Below are positions 9,175 to 18,389 of a DNA stretch of 64,000 nucleotides, piece by piece. The notes beneath the pieces were generated by a model, which worked only from the letters and a program-made list of their open reading frames with translations, was not told where the DNA came from and ran no database searches. The stretch covers positions 20,424-84,423 of the forward strand of contig JADFYG010000022.1 in the NCBI GenBank assembly GCA_015233155.1, read 5' to 3'. The position numbers and the translations under genes were made by a program. This DNA comes from Candidatus Rifleibacteriota bacterium (GTDB lineage Bacteria; Muiribacteriota; Ozemobacteria; Ozemobacterales; Ozemobacteraceae). Positions within the stretch are counted from its first letter, which is position 1; each line of letters starts with the position of its first letter.

Positions 9175-9372
9175 GATCAGTCCTCCGATTTAATTGATGC
9201 CATGCAACCATGCGACGGATCGATTTTACAAGAGCAGGTAGTATCATAACAATGATTGCGATAATTGATTGATTGCCGAAAATTATATCATATTTTATGT
9301 AATCACTCCCCGTTCAATTATTTTCTCAAACTGCCGATAAAAATGGTGAACTCACAGTTTGGGGAGAGCTCC

Positions 9373-10596
9373 ATGATGAACGAACGCACAAGGTATTTTC
9401 TAATCGGGACACTTGCAGCAGGCGTAATGACGGCAACATCCTTCGATCTGCGCGGTCTTGAGGCTGTTTCGGAACGTATTACAGAGGCTCGCATGGCACC
9501 GGAACTGCGTCTCGGGGTCGATATAGGGATTCTGGATGCCTCCGATATCAGATTCGGCCTCGTGGATGTTGCTATTGTTCGTCGCGATTTTGGCCGTGTT
9601 CTCAAACAGACCCTGCAAATGCTTGGAGCTCCCGCAGGTTCTGAATTGAGCGATCTCGAGTCTACCGGCATCTTCGAATTAGGCAACCCAAGAAAATCGA
9701 TTTCCCGGAAACAGGCACTCGAGACTTTGTGTCGAGCAGTGATTCATCTCGCCGACTCCGGATTCATAAATCTTCCGGCTCCATGTGATACTGGATTCAA
9801 AGATTATGCGCCTCCGCCGAAGTATCAGGCCGCTTTAGCATTTTTGCGCAGCAAGGGCGTTGCACGGGGCTATCAGTCCGGCTACTTTGGTATTGAAAAG
9901 AACCTTACCAAACGCGAGGCTGTGTATTTATTGTACCGACTGTATGAACAGACGGCGGCGGACATGATGTCCAGAACGAAAAAAACAGACTTTTTCTTCG
10001 TCGACATTCCCACCGATCATCCTGTAATGGCTTCGATCAAAACAGTTTACGATGCCGGCGGATTCGAAAGAATTCCACTCAAAGCGAGCTTCGACGGAAA
10101 TCGTCCACTGTTGCGTCGTGATGCGGTTCTGCTGATGAAAGGAATTCTGGCTAAGCGCGCTCATAACACGGGAGACGTAAGCATTGAGGTGCAGGATCCT
10201 TTCGAAGCTCTAAATCGCGCAGAGTTCGCGGTTTTGATCGAAGGCCTCCTTGCAAAAACAGAAAATCTGGCTTCATCAACTGAATTCACTCCCGCCACGT
10301 ATGTTGATGTGGCGGCCGGTTCCCCTGAATCCAGGGCACTGGAAGCCCTCTCTAAGCGAGGAATTCAGCTGGGATATGGCAACGGATATCTGCGGGGCGA
10401 TGAATCAGTGACCTGGTTCGAAGCGGTCGGCGTGCTCGCTTCCGTCGCATCAGTTTGCGGGGATACAACAAAAGTTGATGAATCCGGTGATCCGGCCGGC
10501 CATGATGACTTTGAAAAATACGCCGAAATGTTGCGTTCGAAGAAGGCACGAATTCGGAGCATTCTTGATCGCAACCGTGTTCACCAGCGAAAATAG
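9373..10596 (+). CDS. S-layer homology (SLH) domain protein
   Basis: ATG at 9373 has GGGGAGAG upstream, giving 407 residues; an upstream in-frame extension to 9265 has no support. A hydrophobic N-terminal stretch (YFLIGTLAAGVMTATSF) may be a signal. Three SLH-like units follow: FKDYAPPPKYQAALAFLRSK with GVARGYQSGYFG, FVDIPTDHPVMASIKTVYDAGG, and YVDVAAGSPESRALEALSKRG with QLGYGNGYLRG. Each carries the typical (F/Y)xD start and G-Y-x-G core. A fourth degenerate unit is near the N terminus (LRLGVDIGILDASD). In diderms such proteins can tether the outer membrane to peptidoglycan. The region after the last SLH unit is short, so it may be a stand-alone anchor. Confidence 0.82.
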   Translation: MMNERTRYFLIGTLAAGVMTATSFDLRGLEAVSERITEARMAPELRLGVDIGILDASDIRFGLVDVAIVRRDFGRVLKQTLQMLGAPAGSELSDLESTGIFELGNPRKSISRKQALETLCRAVIHLADSGFINLPAPCDTGFKDYAPPPKYQAALAFLRSKGVARGYQSGYFGIEKNLTKREAVYLLYRLYEQTAADMMSRTKKTDFFFVDIPTDHPVMASIKTVYDAGGFERIPLKASFDGNRPLLRRDAVLLMKGILAKRAHNTGDVSIEVQDPFEALNRAEFAVLIEGLLAKTENLASSTEFTPATYVDVAAGSPESRALEALSKRGIQLGYGNGYLRGDESVTWFEAVGVLASVASVCGDTTKVDESGDPAGHDDFEKYAEMLRSKKARIRSILDRNRVHQRK

Positions 10597-10602
10597 TGCG
10601 CT

Positions 10603-10631
10603 AAAAAAAACCCACCGGTTACCCGGTGGGT
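10603..10631 (-). terminator. Rho-independent terminator
   Basis: A perfect 9-bp stem, ACCCACCGG (10610-10618) with CCGGTGGGT (10623-10631), closes a TTAC loop. On the minus strand it is followed by a run of eight U, so it ends transcription of the membrane protein at 10655-11236. It sits in the gap between two convergent genes; on the plus strand no U run follows. Confidence 0.85.
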
Positions 10632-10654
10632 ATGACGAATGAGACAGAGACCGG

Positions 10655-11236
10655 CTAAACGCCGGCCTGGCTCGTGAAGGACGTACGAACTGAGCCGCGG
10701 CAGGAATTCGTGAGAACCGGCCGCCGTAGAATCTGTGAAAGCATACTAGCGGCCTCTTTTGCCTGTTCACTGGAAAGACTTTCAAAAAGGCGGGCACACG
10801 AAAGGTCATTGCCGCGCTGGAAATATCCCTTGACTGTCCACATGAAAGATTTAGATGTAAACAAACACTCGGCTACCTGAGAAATTTCTATTCTAATAAG
10901 CTCGTCAAAGGCATATACCGCCCTATGCCAGCAAAATATACTGGACTCCATATAATCGATGCGTGAGTGAAGCCTGCTGATAATTACACATTTGCGATAA
11001 GTAATGATCAGTATCCCTATAAAACCAAAGGCCGCCGCGAGACCTATAGATGCAAGAGTCACAACATTTAAACAACAGAAAAGGGGATTTTTTTCATATA
11101 CCTGCCATAGAAGACCGGTACCCGCACACACCATTATCCCGCCTAAGGCACCATTGCTCTTGGAACTTCTGAAAGTCACTTCAACAGGAAGATTGTCTTC
11201 TATTTTCATTCCCTTGATGAAACTAAGAACCCCCAT
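10655..11236 (-). CDS. Small two-span membrane protein, unknown function
   Basis: This 193-residue protein starts at ATG 11236 with GGAGGA just upstream. Two membrane spans lie near residues 30-50 (GALGGIMVCAGTGLLW) and 55-80 (CCLNVVTLASIGLAAAFGFIGI). A cytoplasmic C-terminal region of about 110 residues follows, with no recognisable motif. It is monocistronic, with a terminator directly downstream. I do not recognise a family. Confidence 0.65.
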   Translation of the reverse strand: MGVLSFIKGMKIEDNLPVEVTFRSSKSNGALGGIMVCAGTGLLWQVYEKNPLFCCLNVVTLASIGLAAAFGFIGILIITYRKCVIISRLHSRIDYMESSIFCWHRAVYAFDELIRIEISQVAECLFTSKSFMWTVKGYFQRGNDLSCARLFESLSSEQAKEAASMLSQILRRPVLTNSCRGSVRTSFTSQAGV

Positions 11237-11513
11237 CCCTTTTCCTCCAATGCAACTCTTTTCGACGCGTCGGATATTAGCAGAGAGTTAACATCGGGTC
11301 AATGAAAAAAGTTATTCAAACATGCGTACAATGGGGAATCATTGTGTAAAAGTACGATTAGAGCGAATTATTTTTTAAATGTACCGACTATCGCTTTTCG
11401 TATAACGGGTTTAAGGCCTAAAAATAAATCATGAATCAGCAAAAATCCTTTTCCAGTGCCGAACCCGATATTCAGTGTACGAATGTACACAAAACATGTC
11501 TGTGAAAAAGCTT
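11237..11513. other. AT-rich intergenic region
   Basis: This 277-bp stretch lies between two minus-strand genes. It has a small palindrome, GTGTAC-GAAT-GTACAC (11475-11490), just downstream of the DUF523 stop. I see no gene, RNA or convincing promoter in it. Confidence 0.5.
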
Positions 11514-12074
11514 TCAAATCAAATTTTTGAAAATATCCAGTGAGTGATAATTTCTCCAGAGCTGTAAAACGGTCTCACTTTCATGCACCAAAATGCCCGA
11601 TTTTCGAAGAAGGGCTGTAGTCATTCCATCACCGGAAATGAGTCGACCGTCAAAGGCTCCGGAATATATTCGCCCGCGCCCGCAAGATGGACTTTTCTCT
11701 TTGAAGATTGCCATGCGCGCACCCAGTCGTTCGGCAAGAAGAAGCGTCTGTCGGGCACCTAGAATGAAAGCTGACGTCAGATCATCACCGCGCTCGCTCA
11801 GAATGCTTCCCTGGCCCGCGAAGATAGCATCGGCAGGCGCCTGAAGCTCGACGGGAGGGCGCGGAGTCGGGAGTCCTCCGAGCTGCTCGGGACATACTGG
11901 AATGAATACGAATTGTTCATTTTCCAGGACCGCCGCCGTCAATGTGTCGAATCCATTTTGCCAGACAGCTCCGGGGTTGCCATGATACGGACAACTGAGT
12001 CCGAAAAGGCATGTGCTGACCAGGATACGCAGCGGTACAGCAGATGAAGAGATCGAATAAGTTGATGGATTCAT
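11514..12074 (-). CDS. DUF523 protein (TudS/YbbK-like, COG1683)
   Basis: This 186-residue protein starts at ATG 12074 after GAGGA; the frame is open to 12128 but that extension lacks family similarity. DUF523 hallmarks are present: LRILVSTCLFG.SCPYHG (Cys22, with Cys28 nearby), IPVCPEQLGGLPTPRPP (Cys61) and KEKSPSCGRGRIYSG (Cys131). Characterised members (TudS) bind a [4Fe-4S] cluster through three conserved Cys and remove sulphur from thiouracil. The same three positions are kept here, so a cluster-dependent desulphidase is the best guess. It has no clear operon partner. Confidence 0.85.
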   Translation of the reverse strand: MNPSTYSISSSAVPLRILVSTCLFGLSCPYHGNPGAVWQNGFDTLTAAVLENEQFVFIPVCPEQLGGLPTPRPPVELQAPADAIFAGQGSILSERGDDLTSAFILGARQTLLLAERLGARMAIFKEKSPSCGRGRIYSGAFDGRLISGDGMTTALLRKSGILVHESETVLQLWRNYHSLDIFKNLI

Positions 12075-12225
12075 GAATGTCCTCGAAATATAAGAAAGCA
12101 AAAAGATGATTTTGCCCCTGATAACCACGGAAAGAGACCTGACAAAAAAATAGCCGCTGAGAACGCTGACATATGGGCAGGATATATCGTGCCTGAATCA
12201 AACTCTTTGGGCTGTTATATAAAAC

Positions 12226-12252
12226 GAGTCCGCGAAATTGATTCGTGGACTC
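12226..12252 (-). terminator. Candidate terminator after tadBC
   Basis: An 11-bp stem, GAGTCCGCGAA (12226-12236) with TTCGTGGACTC (12242-12252, one G-U pair), closes an ATTGA loop. On the minus strand GTTTTATAT follows. It lies 30 bp after the stop of the Tad gene at 12282. Confidence 0.6.
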
Positions 12253-12281
12253 GCAGTAATCGAAAGCGGATAACGGGATAC

Positions 12282-13982
12282 TTATTTTATCTCCATGGGT
12301 TGTGGATTGACAACTGGCGCCTCGACCTGACCCGTCGGTGTCATTGGAGAAAAGGGCGCGGGCTGCTCAGCTCTTCGTTCAGCCGGCGGAGTCCAGGGGA
12401 GGGGCATGACAATCTGGGGTCGCGTCAAAACGACTGGTCTCGGAGAGAGTCCGGTTTGATCGAGGGTTTTCATTACACGCAGCATTGAAGGTCCAAGGAC
12501 CAGGACGAAGATGCTCGGGAAGATAAAAATTACGAGTGGAACCAGTAGTTTTACAGGCAGCTGATTGACTTTTTCCTCGGCAAGAATCATCCGCTGATAT
12601 CGCATCTGTTCAGCCTGAGCACGAAGAGTCGGCCCGATTTCAGCACCGAGCCGCTGCGCCTGAATCAACGAAGAAACGAATGCGAAAAACGATAGAACCT
12701 GCACTCGTTCCGCCATTTCCGCAAGCGCCTCTTCAAGGGTTTTCCCAAGCTTTATATCATTCAGGAACATCTGAAACTCCAAAACGATATCTGTTGGGCG
12801 GGATTTTTCGACGATTTTCGCGATGCCACCTGTCAGATCGAGACCGGCTTCGATCGAAAGCGAAAGAAGATCGATTGTATATGGCAGTTCAAACTCAATA
12901 TTCCTCTGGCGGTCACGAATACGCTGAGTCACATAGACGCGCGGAAGATGAAATCCGATGGGAGCTACAAAAATCAACAATAACCAGCCAAAAGCACCGT
13001 ACTGGAGAGGGTTGAAAAAAACAATCATCAGGAGCGAAAAAACTATGGTCGAGATGAATTTGATAGCTATGAATTCGTCAGCAGTCCAGCCTTTGGGACT
13101 GGCTGCCGCAGTAAGCAACTGATTCATGCCATCGCGATACTTGTCAATCATTGCACCGTGCATGGATGCCACAAAGCGGCCCGACGGAGCGAGAATAAGC
13201 TGGGAGAAACTCAAGGCGCCATCTTTCGAACGAGGTGTATTCTGCTTTGTCATCATGTCTTCGGTTTCCGGAAGAATTGAGGTTGTCATGCGGTTGATAA
13301 ACAAAAGACCCAGCAGCGAAGACAGAATCGACAGAATGAGAACAATCTGACCCCAGGGATTTTCAAGCATCGGAGCAATGTACCCCGGATGCCACATAAA
13401 CATACCAACAGCCATAAACAGTGGGACCGCGCCTACAAGATTTCCGGAAATGCGGGCATGAGCGGTACCTGCAATAATCTTTCCCATGATCTTTTTGCGC
13501 TCGGAAACCGTGACGACGATCTGGCGATACAAATCCTCCAGATTTCCTCCCGTTTCCTGCTGGAAAATGGTCGCATTGACGGCCAGCTGTAGATCACGGC
13601 TTTTTACACGATTCGAAAGGTTGGTCAACGCATCGACCATCGGGACACCAAGACGACGTTCCTGAACAAGAACACGGAATTCGAGACAAATAGGAGCCGG
13701 AGTTGCAACAGCAACGAGCTCAAACGCCTGATCCAGATTCCGACCGGCTTTGAGACACGAACTGATCATGAGTAGCGCTTCAATCAGTTGATCATCAAGC
13801 GTCGATCCCGTAATGCTTGTGATATCCCGAGTGCCTTCTTCACCGGATCCCGGTGTCAGCCGGCCCTTCCTCTTCAAACCCCTTACGTTCATTTGCTCTT
13901 CGAGTATAAGATAGATTCCAACAATTACTGCGAGTATCGCAATGATTTTTATTCCAGCCAGAACCACTTCAATATTTCCCAT
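12282..13982 (-). CDS. TadB-TadC fusion, Tad pilus inner-membrane platform
   Basis: This 566-residue protein contains two T2SSF domains in series. The first (about 60-200) has SSCLKAGRNLDQAF and LGVPMVDALTNLSNRV, followed by spans near 185-240. The second (about 385-500) has LLSLSIEAGLDLTGGI and KLGKTLEEALAEMAERV, with spans around 320-370 and 505-530. In most Tad loci these are separate genes (tadB and tadC); here a linker rich in charged residues joins them. The C-terminal 50 residues are Pro-rich (PLPWTPPAERRAEQP). AGGAGG lies 13 bases before the ATG, and 18 bases separate the gene from the TadZ-TadA gene upstream, so the two form an operon. No flp pilin, tadE-G or secretin is visible here. 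Confidence 0.9.
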   Translation of the reverse strand: MGNIEVVLAGIKIIAILAVIVGIYLILEEQMNVRGLKRKGRLTPGSGEEGTRDITSITGSTLDDQLIEALLMISSCLKAGRNLDQAFELVAVATPAPICLEFRVLVQERRLGVPMVDALTNLSNRVKSRDLQLAVNATIFQQETGGNLEDLYRQIVVTVSERKKIMGKIIAGTAHARISGNLVGAVPLFMAVGMFMWHPGYIAPMLENPWGQIVLILSILSSLLGLLFINRMTTSILPETEDMMTKQNTPRSKDGALSFSQLILAPSGRFVASMHGAMIDKYRDGMNQLLTAAASPKGWTADEFIAIKFISTIVFSLLMIVFFNPLQYGAFGWLLLIFVAPIGFHLPRVYVTQRIRDRQRNIEFELPYTIDLLSLSIEAGLDLTGGIAKIVEKSRPTDIVLEFQMFLNDIKLGKTLEEALAEMAERVQVLSFFAFVSSLIQAQRLGAEIGPTLRAQAEQMRYQRMILAEEKVNQLPVKLLVPLVIFIFPSIFVLVLGPSMLRVMKTLDQTGLSPRPVVLTRPQIVMPLPWTPPAERRAEQPAPFSPMTPTGQVEAPVVNPQPMEIK

Positions 13983-14000
13983 GACCGATTAGATACCTCC

Positions 14001-16073
14001 TCACATAGTTTCTGTAGATAATGAGAACATACGACGAACTGATTCTTCCATGGAATCCGGGATAGATGCGATAAAAGAAGGAACCGTGCCAGTCGGGAGA
14101 AGATCGCCGCAAATCCGGCCATCATCATTAACCGACTTCTTCTCATATTTATAAAGCGTTTGAGTCATTATATTAGTGTCCTCAATGCCGACGACCTCGA
14201 CGACCTCGACGACTTTGCGCGTTCCATCTGAAAATCTGCTGGTTTGAATGATTATATTTATTGACGAAGCGATCTGTTCGCGGATCGCCCGCAGCGGAAG
14301 ATCAACGCCTGCCATCAGAACCATGGTTTCAAGTCGGGCGATTGCATCACGCGGCGCATTCGAGTGTAAAGTCGTCAGGGAGCCATCATGCCCGGTATTC
14401 ATTGCCTGAAGCATATCCAGTGCTTCTTCACTGCGGCATTCCCCGACAATTATGCGATCAGGACGCATTCGAAGCGCATTTCTTACGAGATCCCTGATGG
14501 ATACCTGATTTTTCGCTTCAGTTCCCTGTTGGCGCGCCTCGAGCCGACCGAGGTTGATCTGATTCAAACGTAATTCCGCAGAGTCTTCGATCGAAATAAC
14601 ACGCTCATTCGGAGCAATGAAAGCGGAAAGAACATTCAAAAGCGTCGTTTTACCAGAACTCGCCCCACCTGAAACGATTATATTTTTGCGCATTTTCACG
14701 CACATCTTCAAAAACTCGCCCACCTGAGGTGTCAGGGTTCCGAAACGATAGATCAGATCTTCAAGTGTGACTGCCGCTCGTGAAAAGCGTCGAATCGTAA
14801 GCATCGGACCCGTCAGCGAAAGCGGCGGGATGATTGCATGAGCACGTGAGCCATCCATAAGACGGGCATCAACATAGGGGGTGCGTTCGTTCACAGTGCG
14901 TCCGACCGGGATCAGGATGCGATCGATGACCGCCCTGACATGGTCGGAATTGTTGAAGGAACGACCGCTCAGAACGAGCTTCCCGCTCTTTTCCAGGAAG
15001 ATTCGACTCGGCCCGTTGACCATGATTTCGTCAACTTCCGGGTCGCGCATGAACTCTTCGAGCGGTCCAAGGCCAAGAATCTCGTCGATCAGATATTTTC
15101 GCGTTTCGGCCTTGACGTCAAGACCCGGGATAGGAGGCGGAGGAAGTCTTCCAAAAGCCGTCTCGATATATTGCTCAACCTTTCGTTTCAGTTCGGCATC
15201 GGACAATCCAAACTTTTTTTCAAGGCTGGCCACGACTTCCAGACGCAACGATTTCTGATATTCGTGAAGCTTTTGCAACTCCGGAGTGATAACTCCTTCA
15301 AGCTCCTGGCTCGGCTTCGGCATTGGAAATCGACGCGGCATATCGAATGCGCGTCGCGCGAGCTCTGAGAAGGGCTTTGCCAGGGAGCCGGCATCATGCC
15401 CTTCATTAGCCGGCTTATCACCCATAGGCAAAATGATTTCATTGTCGAAAAGGCACAATTCACCCTTTTCCGCGCCAGGGTCGCAGTGATTGCGAACGAA
15501 GGTCACTTTTTCACGTACTCCCGGAAGATGCTCGCATTCCCAGGCAAACTGCTGGGCAAACGCGGGAGACGGGGCCTGATTGGTGTACACATAAAATACC
15601 GCATCGGCATGATCAAGCAGTACTTGTGACATTGGCGCAAGTGAAAACGGGAGATCAACAACGATAAATATATCCTGTTTGCGCAAGGCATTGATCAAGC
15701 GCTCAAGAGGAGCTTCCGCGTCGCCATCGTGAAAATTGAACCTCGGTCGCAGGCTTTCTTTTGAACGTACGCCAGTGAATGGAATCAGATACAGCCCGTC
15801 ATGCTCACTGAACATTTCGGGGAGCATCTCCGCAGTAAATTTAGACCAGTTGGACATCAAAAAGTCGAAAAAACTGCCCTTGAGCTGATCACGCTTGTTC
15901 AACGTTTCGACATGATATGACGGGGTGAACCGATTGATCTCAAGAACCGCTCCGCTGGTCCCCTTAAGCTTGCGAAATGCTTCCGCAAATCGCCATGCTA
16001 TTGAACTCTTTCCGATTCCTCCCTGGTAACTGGTGAATACAAAAACATTTGCCCGGCCATTGCCGTTTTCCAT
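14001..16073 (-). CDS. TadZ-TadA fusion: ParA-like localiser plus secretion ATPase
   Basis: This protein has 690 residues. The N-terminal 250 form a ParA/MinD-like domain with a deviant Walker motif, SYQGGIGKSS (Lys22; the signature first Lys is Gln), as in TadZ/CpaE. Residues 260-690 are a CpaF/TadA-type ATPase: Walker A GGASSGKTT (469-477), Asp box ISIEDSAEL, Walker B RIIVGECR (Glu545) and His box GSLTTLHSN. TadA powers pilus assembly and TadZ positions it, so fusion gives a one-to-one complex. The gene is followed by tadBC. Upstream, a MITE-like element lies between this gene and a divergent ABC exporter. Confidence 0.92.
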   Translation of the reverse strand: MENGNGRANVFVFTSYQGGIGKSSIAWRFAEAFRKLKGTSGAVLEINRFTPSYHVETLNKRDQLKGSFFDFLMSNWSKFTAEMLPEMFSEHDGLYLIPFTGVRSKESLRPRFNFHDGDAEAPLERLINALRKQDIFIVVDLPFSLAPMSQVLLDHADAVFYVYTNQAPSPAFAQQFAWECEHLPGVREKVTFVRNHCDPGAEKGELCLFDNEIILPMGDKPANEGHDAGSLAKPFSELARRAFDMPRRFPMPKPSQELEGVITPELQKLHEYQKSLRLEVVASLEKKFGLSDAELKRKVEQYIETAFGRLPPPPIPGLDVKAETRKYLIDEILGLGPLEEFMRDPEVDEIMVNGPSRIFLEKSGKLVLSGRSFNNSDHVRAVIDRILIPVGRTVNERTPYVDARLMDGSRAHAIIPPLSLTGPMLTIRRFSRAAVTLEDLIYRFGTLTPQVGEFLKMCVKMRKNIIVSGGASSGKTTLLNVLSAFIAPNERVISIEDSAELRLNQINLGRLEARQQGTEAKNQVSIRDLVRNALRMRPDRIIVGECRSEEALDMLQAMNTGHDGSLTTLHSNAPRDAIARLETMVLMAGVDLPLRAIREQIASSINIIIQTSRFSDGTRKVVEVVEVVGIEDTNIMTQTLYKYEKKSVNDDGRICGDLLPTGTVPSFIASIPDSMEESVRRMFSLSTETM

Positions 16074-16150
16074 GATTACCTACCCTTCGGGAGTTCTTTG
16101 GGGCTATTCAACCACAGAGATTCATACATGTCAACATTTTAGACGTACAT

Positions 16151-16308
16151 CAGGACAAACGCATTAAAAACCGGGAATAGGCCTATAGCGCGGCTATCGA
16201 CACTAGAACTATGACTATGGCAGGGCGTGACCGCCGGGCACACCGAAGCGCAAAGCGGCGCGCCCGGCGGTCGCGCCCTGCCACAGAACTTTTAATGCGT
16301 TTGCCCTG
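16151..16308. mobile_element. MITE-like element, family B, with exact 10-bp target duplication
   Basis: This 158-bp element has 19-bp inverted ends: CAGGACAAACGCATTAAAA (16151-16169) and TTTTAATGCGTTTGCCCTG (16290-16308), one mismatch. AGACGTACAT lies directly outside both ends (16141-16150 and 16309-16318), an exact 10-bp duplication. The core is a GC-rich hairpin with GACCGCCGGGC opposite GCCCGGCGGTC, shared with the family A elements. It separates the divergent tad and ABC-exporter genes and encodes no protein. Confidence 0.88.
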
Positions 16309-16380
16309 AGACGTACATGAATGCACCGAAGAATTCGTTTTTCCTTGCGGTACGGCGAAAAACACGCTAGCATCTTCCAC

Positions 16381-17310
16381 ATGTCAACAGCCATTCTGGT
16401 CGAACATCTTTCCAAAAACTACGAAAATCGCAATGTCGTCCGCAATGTCTCTCTATCAGTCGAAGAAGGGGAGATTTTTGGTTTTCTGGGCCCGAATGGA
16501 GCCGGAAAGACGACTTCTATCCGCATGATTATCGGTGAAATATCGCGTGATACTGGTCGCATTGAAATCATGGGAATGTCCATGCCGGAAGACCGTGAAA
16601 AAATAAAGGCAATCATGGGCGTGGTTCCGGATCACCAGAACCTGTATGACAGACTTACGGTTCGCCAGAATCTGACTCTATTCGCACGTCTTTACGGCGT
16701 TGAAGATCTTCGTGTGGAAGAACTGATCAAGCTTGTCGATCTCGTCGAACACGCCGACATCCCAACGCAGAAACTTAGTCGCGGCCTGCGTCAGCGTACA
16801 CTCATCGCGCGTGCTATCCTGCACCGGCCTAAGATATTCTTTCTCGATGAGCCAACTTCAGCTCTCGATCCGCACTCGTCGCTCGGCATTCGAAATCTGA
16901 TTAGAATACTGAAAGACCAGGGAACAACAGTGTTTTTAACAACCCATTACATGGAGGAAGCCAATAGTCTGTGTGACCGACTGGCCATCCTGCACCGCGG
17001 AGAAATTACGGCTATCGATACTCCCAAGGCACTGAGACTGCGTTTTGGCCGACCATGCATTAAAGTGACACTGAAAGATCAAATAAGTTACTCCGCACCC
17101 GGGGAGTCCAGATCAGGCGAGATCCTTGAACTGCCATTGAATGATGCGGTAGCGGCCGAGGTACTGGCCGGACATCTGCGTGCGGGCAATGTTCTTACGG
17201 TTCACTCCCAGGAAGCCACACTTGAAGAAGTTTTCCTGAGTCTGACAGGAGACTCATGGAGAAGCAGCGAAGATCAGGCCATCCAGGATGGAAAGGCTGT
17301 AAATCCATGA
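16381..17310 (+). CDS. ABC exporter ATP-binding subunit (CcmA/NatA type)
   Basis: This 309-residue protein starts at ATG 16381 (MSTAILVEHLSKNYENRN); the frame extends 20 codons upstream to 16321 without family similarity. It has Walker A GPNGAGKTT, a Q-loop region PDHQNLYDRLT, signature LSRGLRQR and Walker B IFFLDEPTSALD, with the H-loop His in TTHYMEE. The C-terminal 90 residues match the usual regulatory tail of ABC-2 ATPases. ATGA overlap couples it to the permease downstream. The substrate is unknown; proximity to the Tad genes does not establish a link. Confidence 0.92.
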   Translation: MSTAILVEHLSKNYENRNVVRNVSLSVEEGEIFGFLGPNGAGKTTSIRMIIGEISRDTGRIEIMGMSMPEDREKIKAIMGVVPDHQNLYDRLTVRQNLTLFARLYGVEDLRVEELIKLVDLVEHADIPTQKLSRGLRQRTLIARAILHRPKIFFLDEPTSALDPHSSLGIRNLIRILKDQGTTVFLTTHYMEEANSLCDRLAILHRGEITAIDTPKALRLRFGRPCIKVTLKDQISYSAPGESRSGEILELPLNDAVAAEVLAGHLRAGNVLTVHSQEATLEEVFLSLTGDSWRSSEDQAIQDGKAVNP

Positions 17311-18389
17311 GATTTCGAAATGTGTGGGCGCTTTTTCGCAAGGATCTGGCTGATGGACTCTGTAATTATCACATCATTCTAATTGTTGTAACACCAATCC
17401 TGCTGTCGCTTCTCTTTTCGAATCTTTATACAGACAGCAAGAGCAAGACGATGATCCCCAAGATAGGTGTTATCGGAAGTGAATCGCACCCGTTGCTTGG
17501 CCGGCTTGCGTCCGAATCTTTCGGCGTACGAATGGTTTTTTTCACGGATCTCAAAGAGTTAAAACGAAAACTTCTCGAAAATGAGATCGGGTTTGGAGTT
17601 TTACTTCCCGGGAATGTCGATGGCCCCTTGAATAACGGAAAAAAGCCGAAGTTGACTTTGCTCTATCTGGAAGGTGTTTCCGAATTCGTAGTCGAGCGCA
17701 TGAAAACCGCCCTCGAAATAGAAATTCGAAAGTTCTGCAAAATCGAAGAGCCCCCTCTTCCGATCGAACTCGAATTGGTTCCGGTCGGGGTGCGTATAAC
17801 CGGCGATAAGGCTTTTGCGAACGATTTTTTCCCGATGCTTGTGCTCATGGCCATGGGAATGGTCGGCTTTCTCGCGATGCCAATTTCGTTCGTCGAGGAA
17901 AAAGAGAAGCGAACTCTCGATGCAATTTTTCTCACTCCGACCACACCGAACGAGATTATCGTAGGAAAGAACCTTTTCGGTCTGCTGTTGATAATTACCA
18001 CGGTAGGTATCATGGTGCTTCTGAATCATCGCGGGCAAGGCGATGTTTTCTTTTTCTGGCTTTTTGTATTGCTCGGTGCCGCACTATCGCTACTCGTAGG
18101 CTTGCTGATATCACTGTTCGCGAAAAGTCAGGCGGGTGTAAATGCCGTCGGAACGACACTCTTCATGATCTACCAGCTCGTTCCAAATCTTAGTCAGACG
18201 AGTGAACTCATGAAAACGATTTCGCCGATCGTTCCTTCGACATATATCGGTCGGGGTCTGAAAAAGGCGATGTTCATGGATCTTGATCAGGTCAACATCA
18301 CACAGGATCTTGCAACGACGGCTGTGATCGTAATGCTGGTCTATCTGGCGGTCTTTTTGTGTCTGCGTTACCGACGAAACGTATTTTAA
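17307..18389 (+). CDS. ABC-2 type exporter permease
   Basis: This 360-residue protein starts at the ATG that overlaps the ATPase stop (MRFRNVWALFRKD). It has one N-terminal span (about 20-40), a large external domain (about 45-165, MIPKIGVIGSESHP), then five spans from about 170 on, including MLVLMAMGMVGFLAMPISFVEEKEKRT, the typical ABC-2 turn. It forms a homodimer or heterodimer with the ATPase encoded just upstream. Its TAA stop overlaps the stop of the convergent gene (TTAA). The substrate is unknown. Confidence 0.9.
   Translation: MRFRNVWALFRKDLADGLCNYHIILIVVTPILLSLLFSNLYTDSKSKTMIPKIGVIGSESHPLLGRLASESFGVRMVFFTDLKELKRKLLENEIGFGVLLPGNVDGPLNNGKKPKLTLLYLEGVSEFVVERMKTALEIEIRKFCKIEEPPLPIELELVPVGVRITGDKAFANDFFPMLVLMAMGMVGFLAMPISFVEEKEKRTLDAIFLTPTTPNEIIVGKNLFGLLLIITTVGIMVLLNHRGQGDVFFFWLFVLLGAALSLLVGLLISLFAKSQAGVNAVGTTLFMIYQLVPNLSQTSELMKTISPIVPSTYIGRGLKKAMFMDLDQVNITQDLATTAVIVMLVYLAVFLCLRYRRNVF

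Noticed and set aside
11475..11490. GTGTAC-GAAT-GTACAC palindrome as a terminator or operator
   Set aside because: Short stem, no U run on either strand and no second copy in the window.
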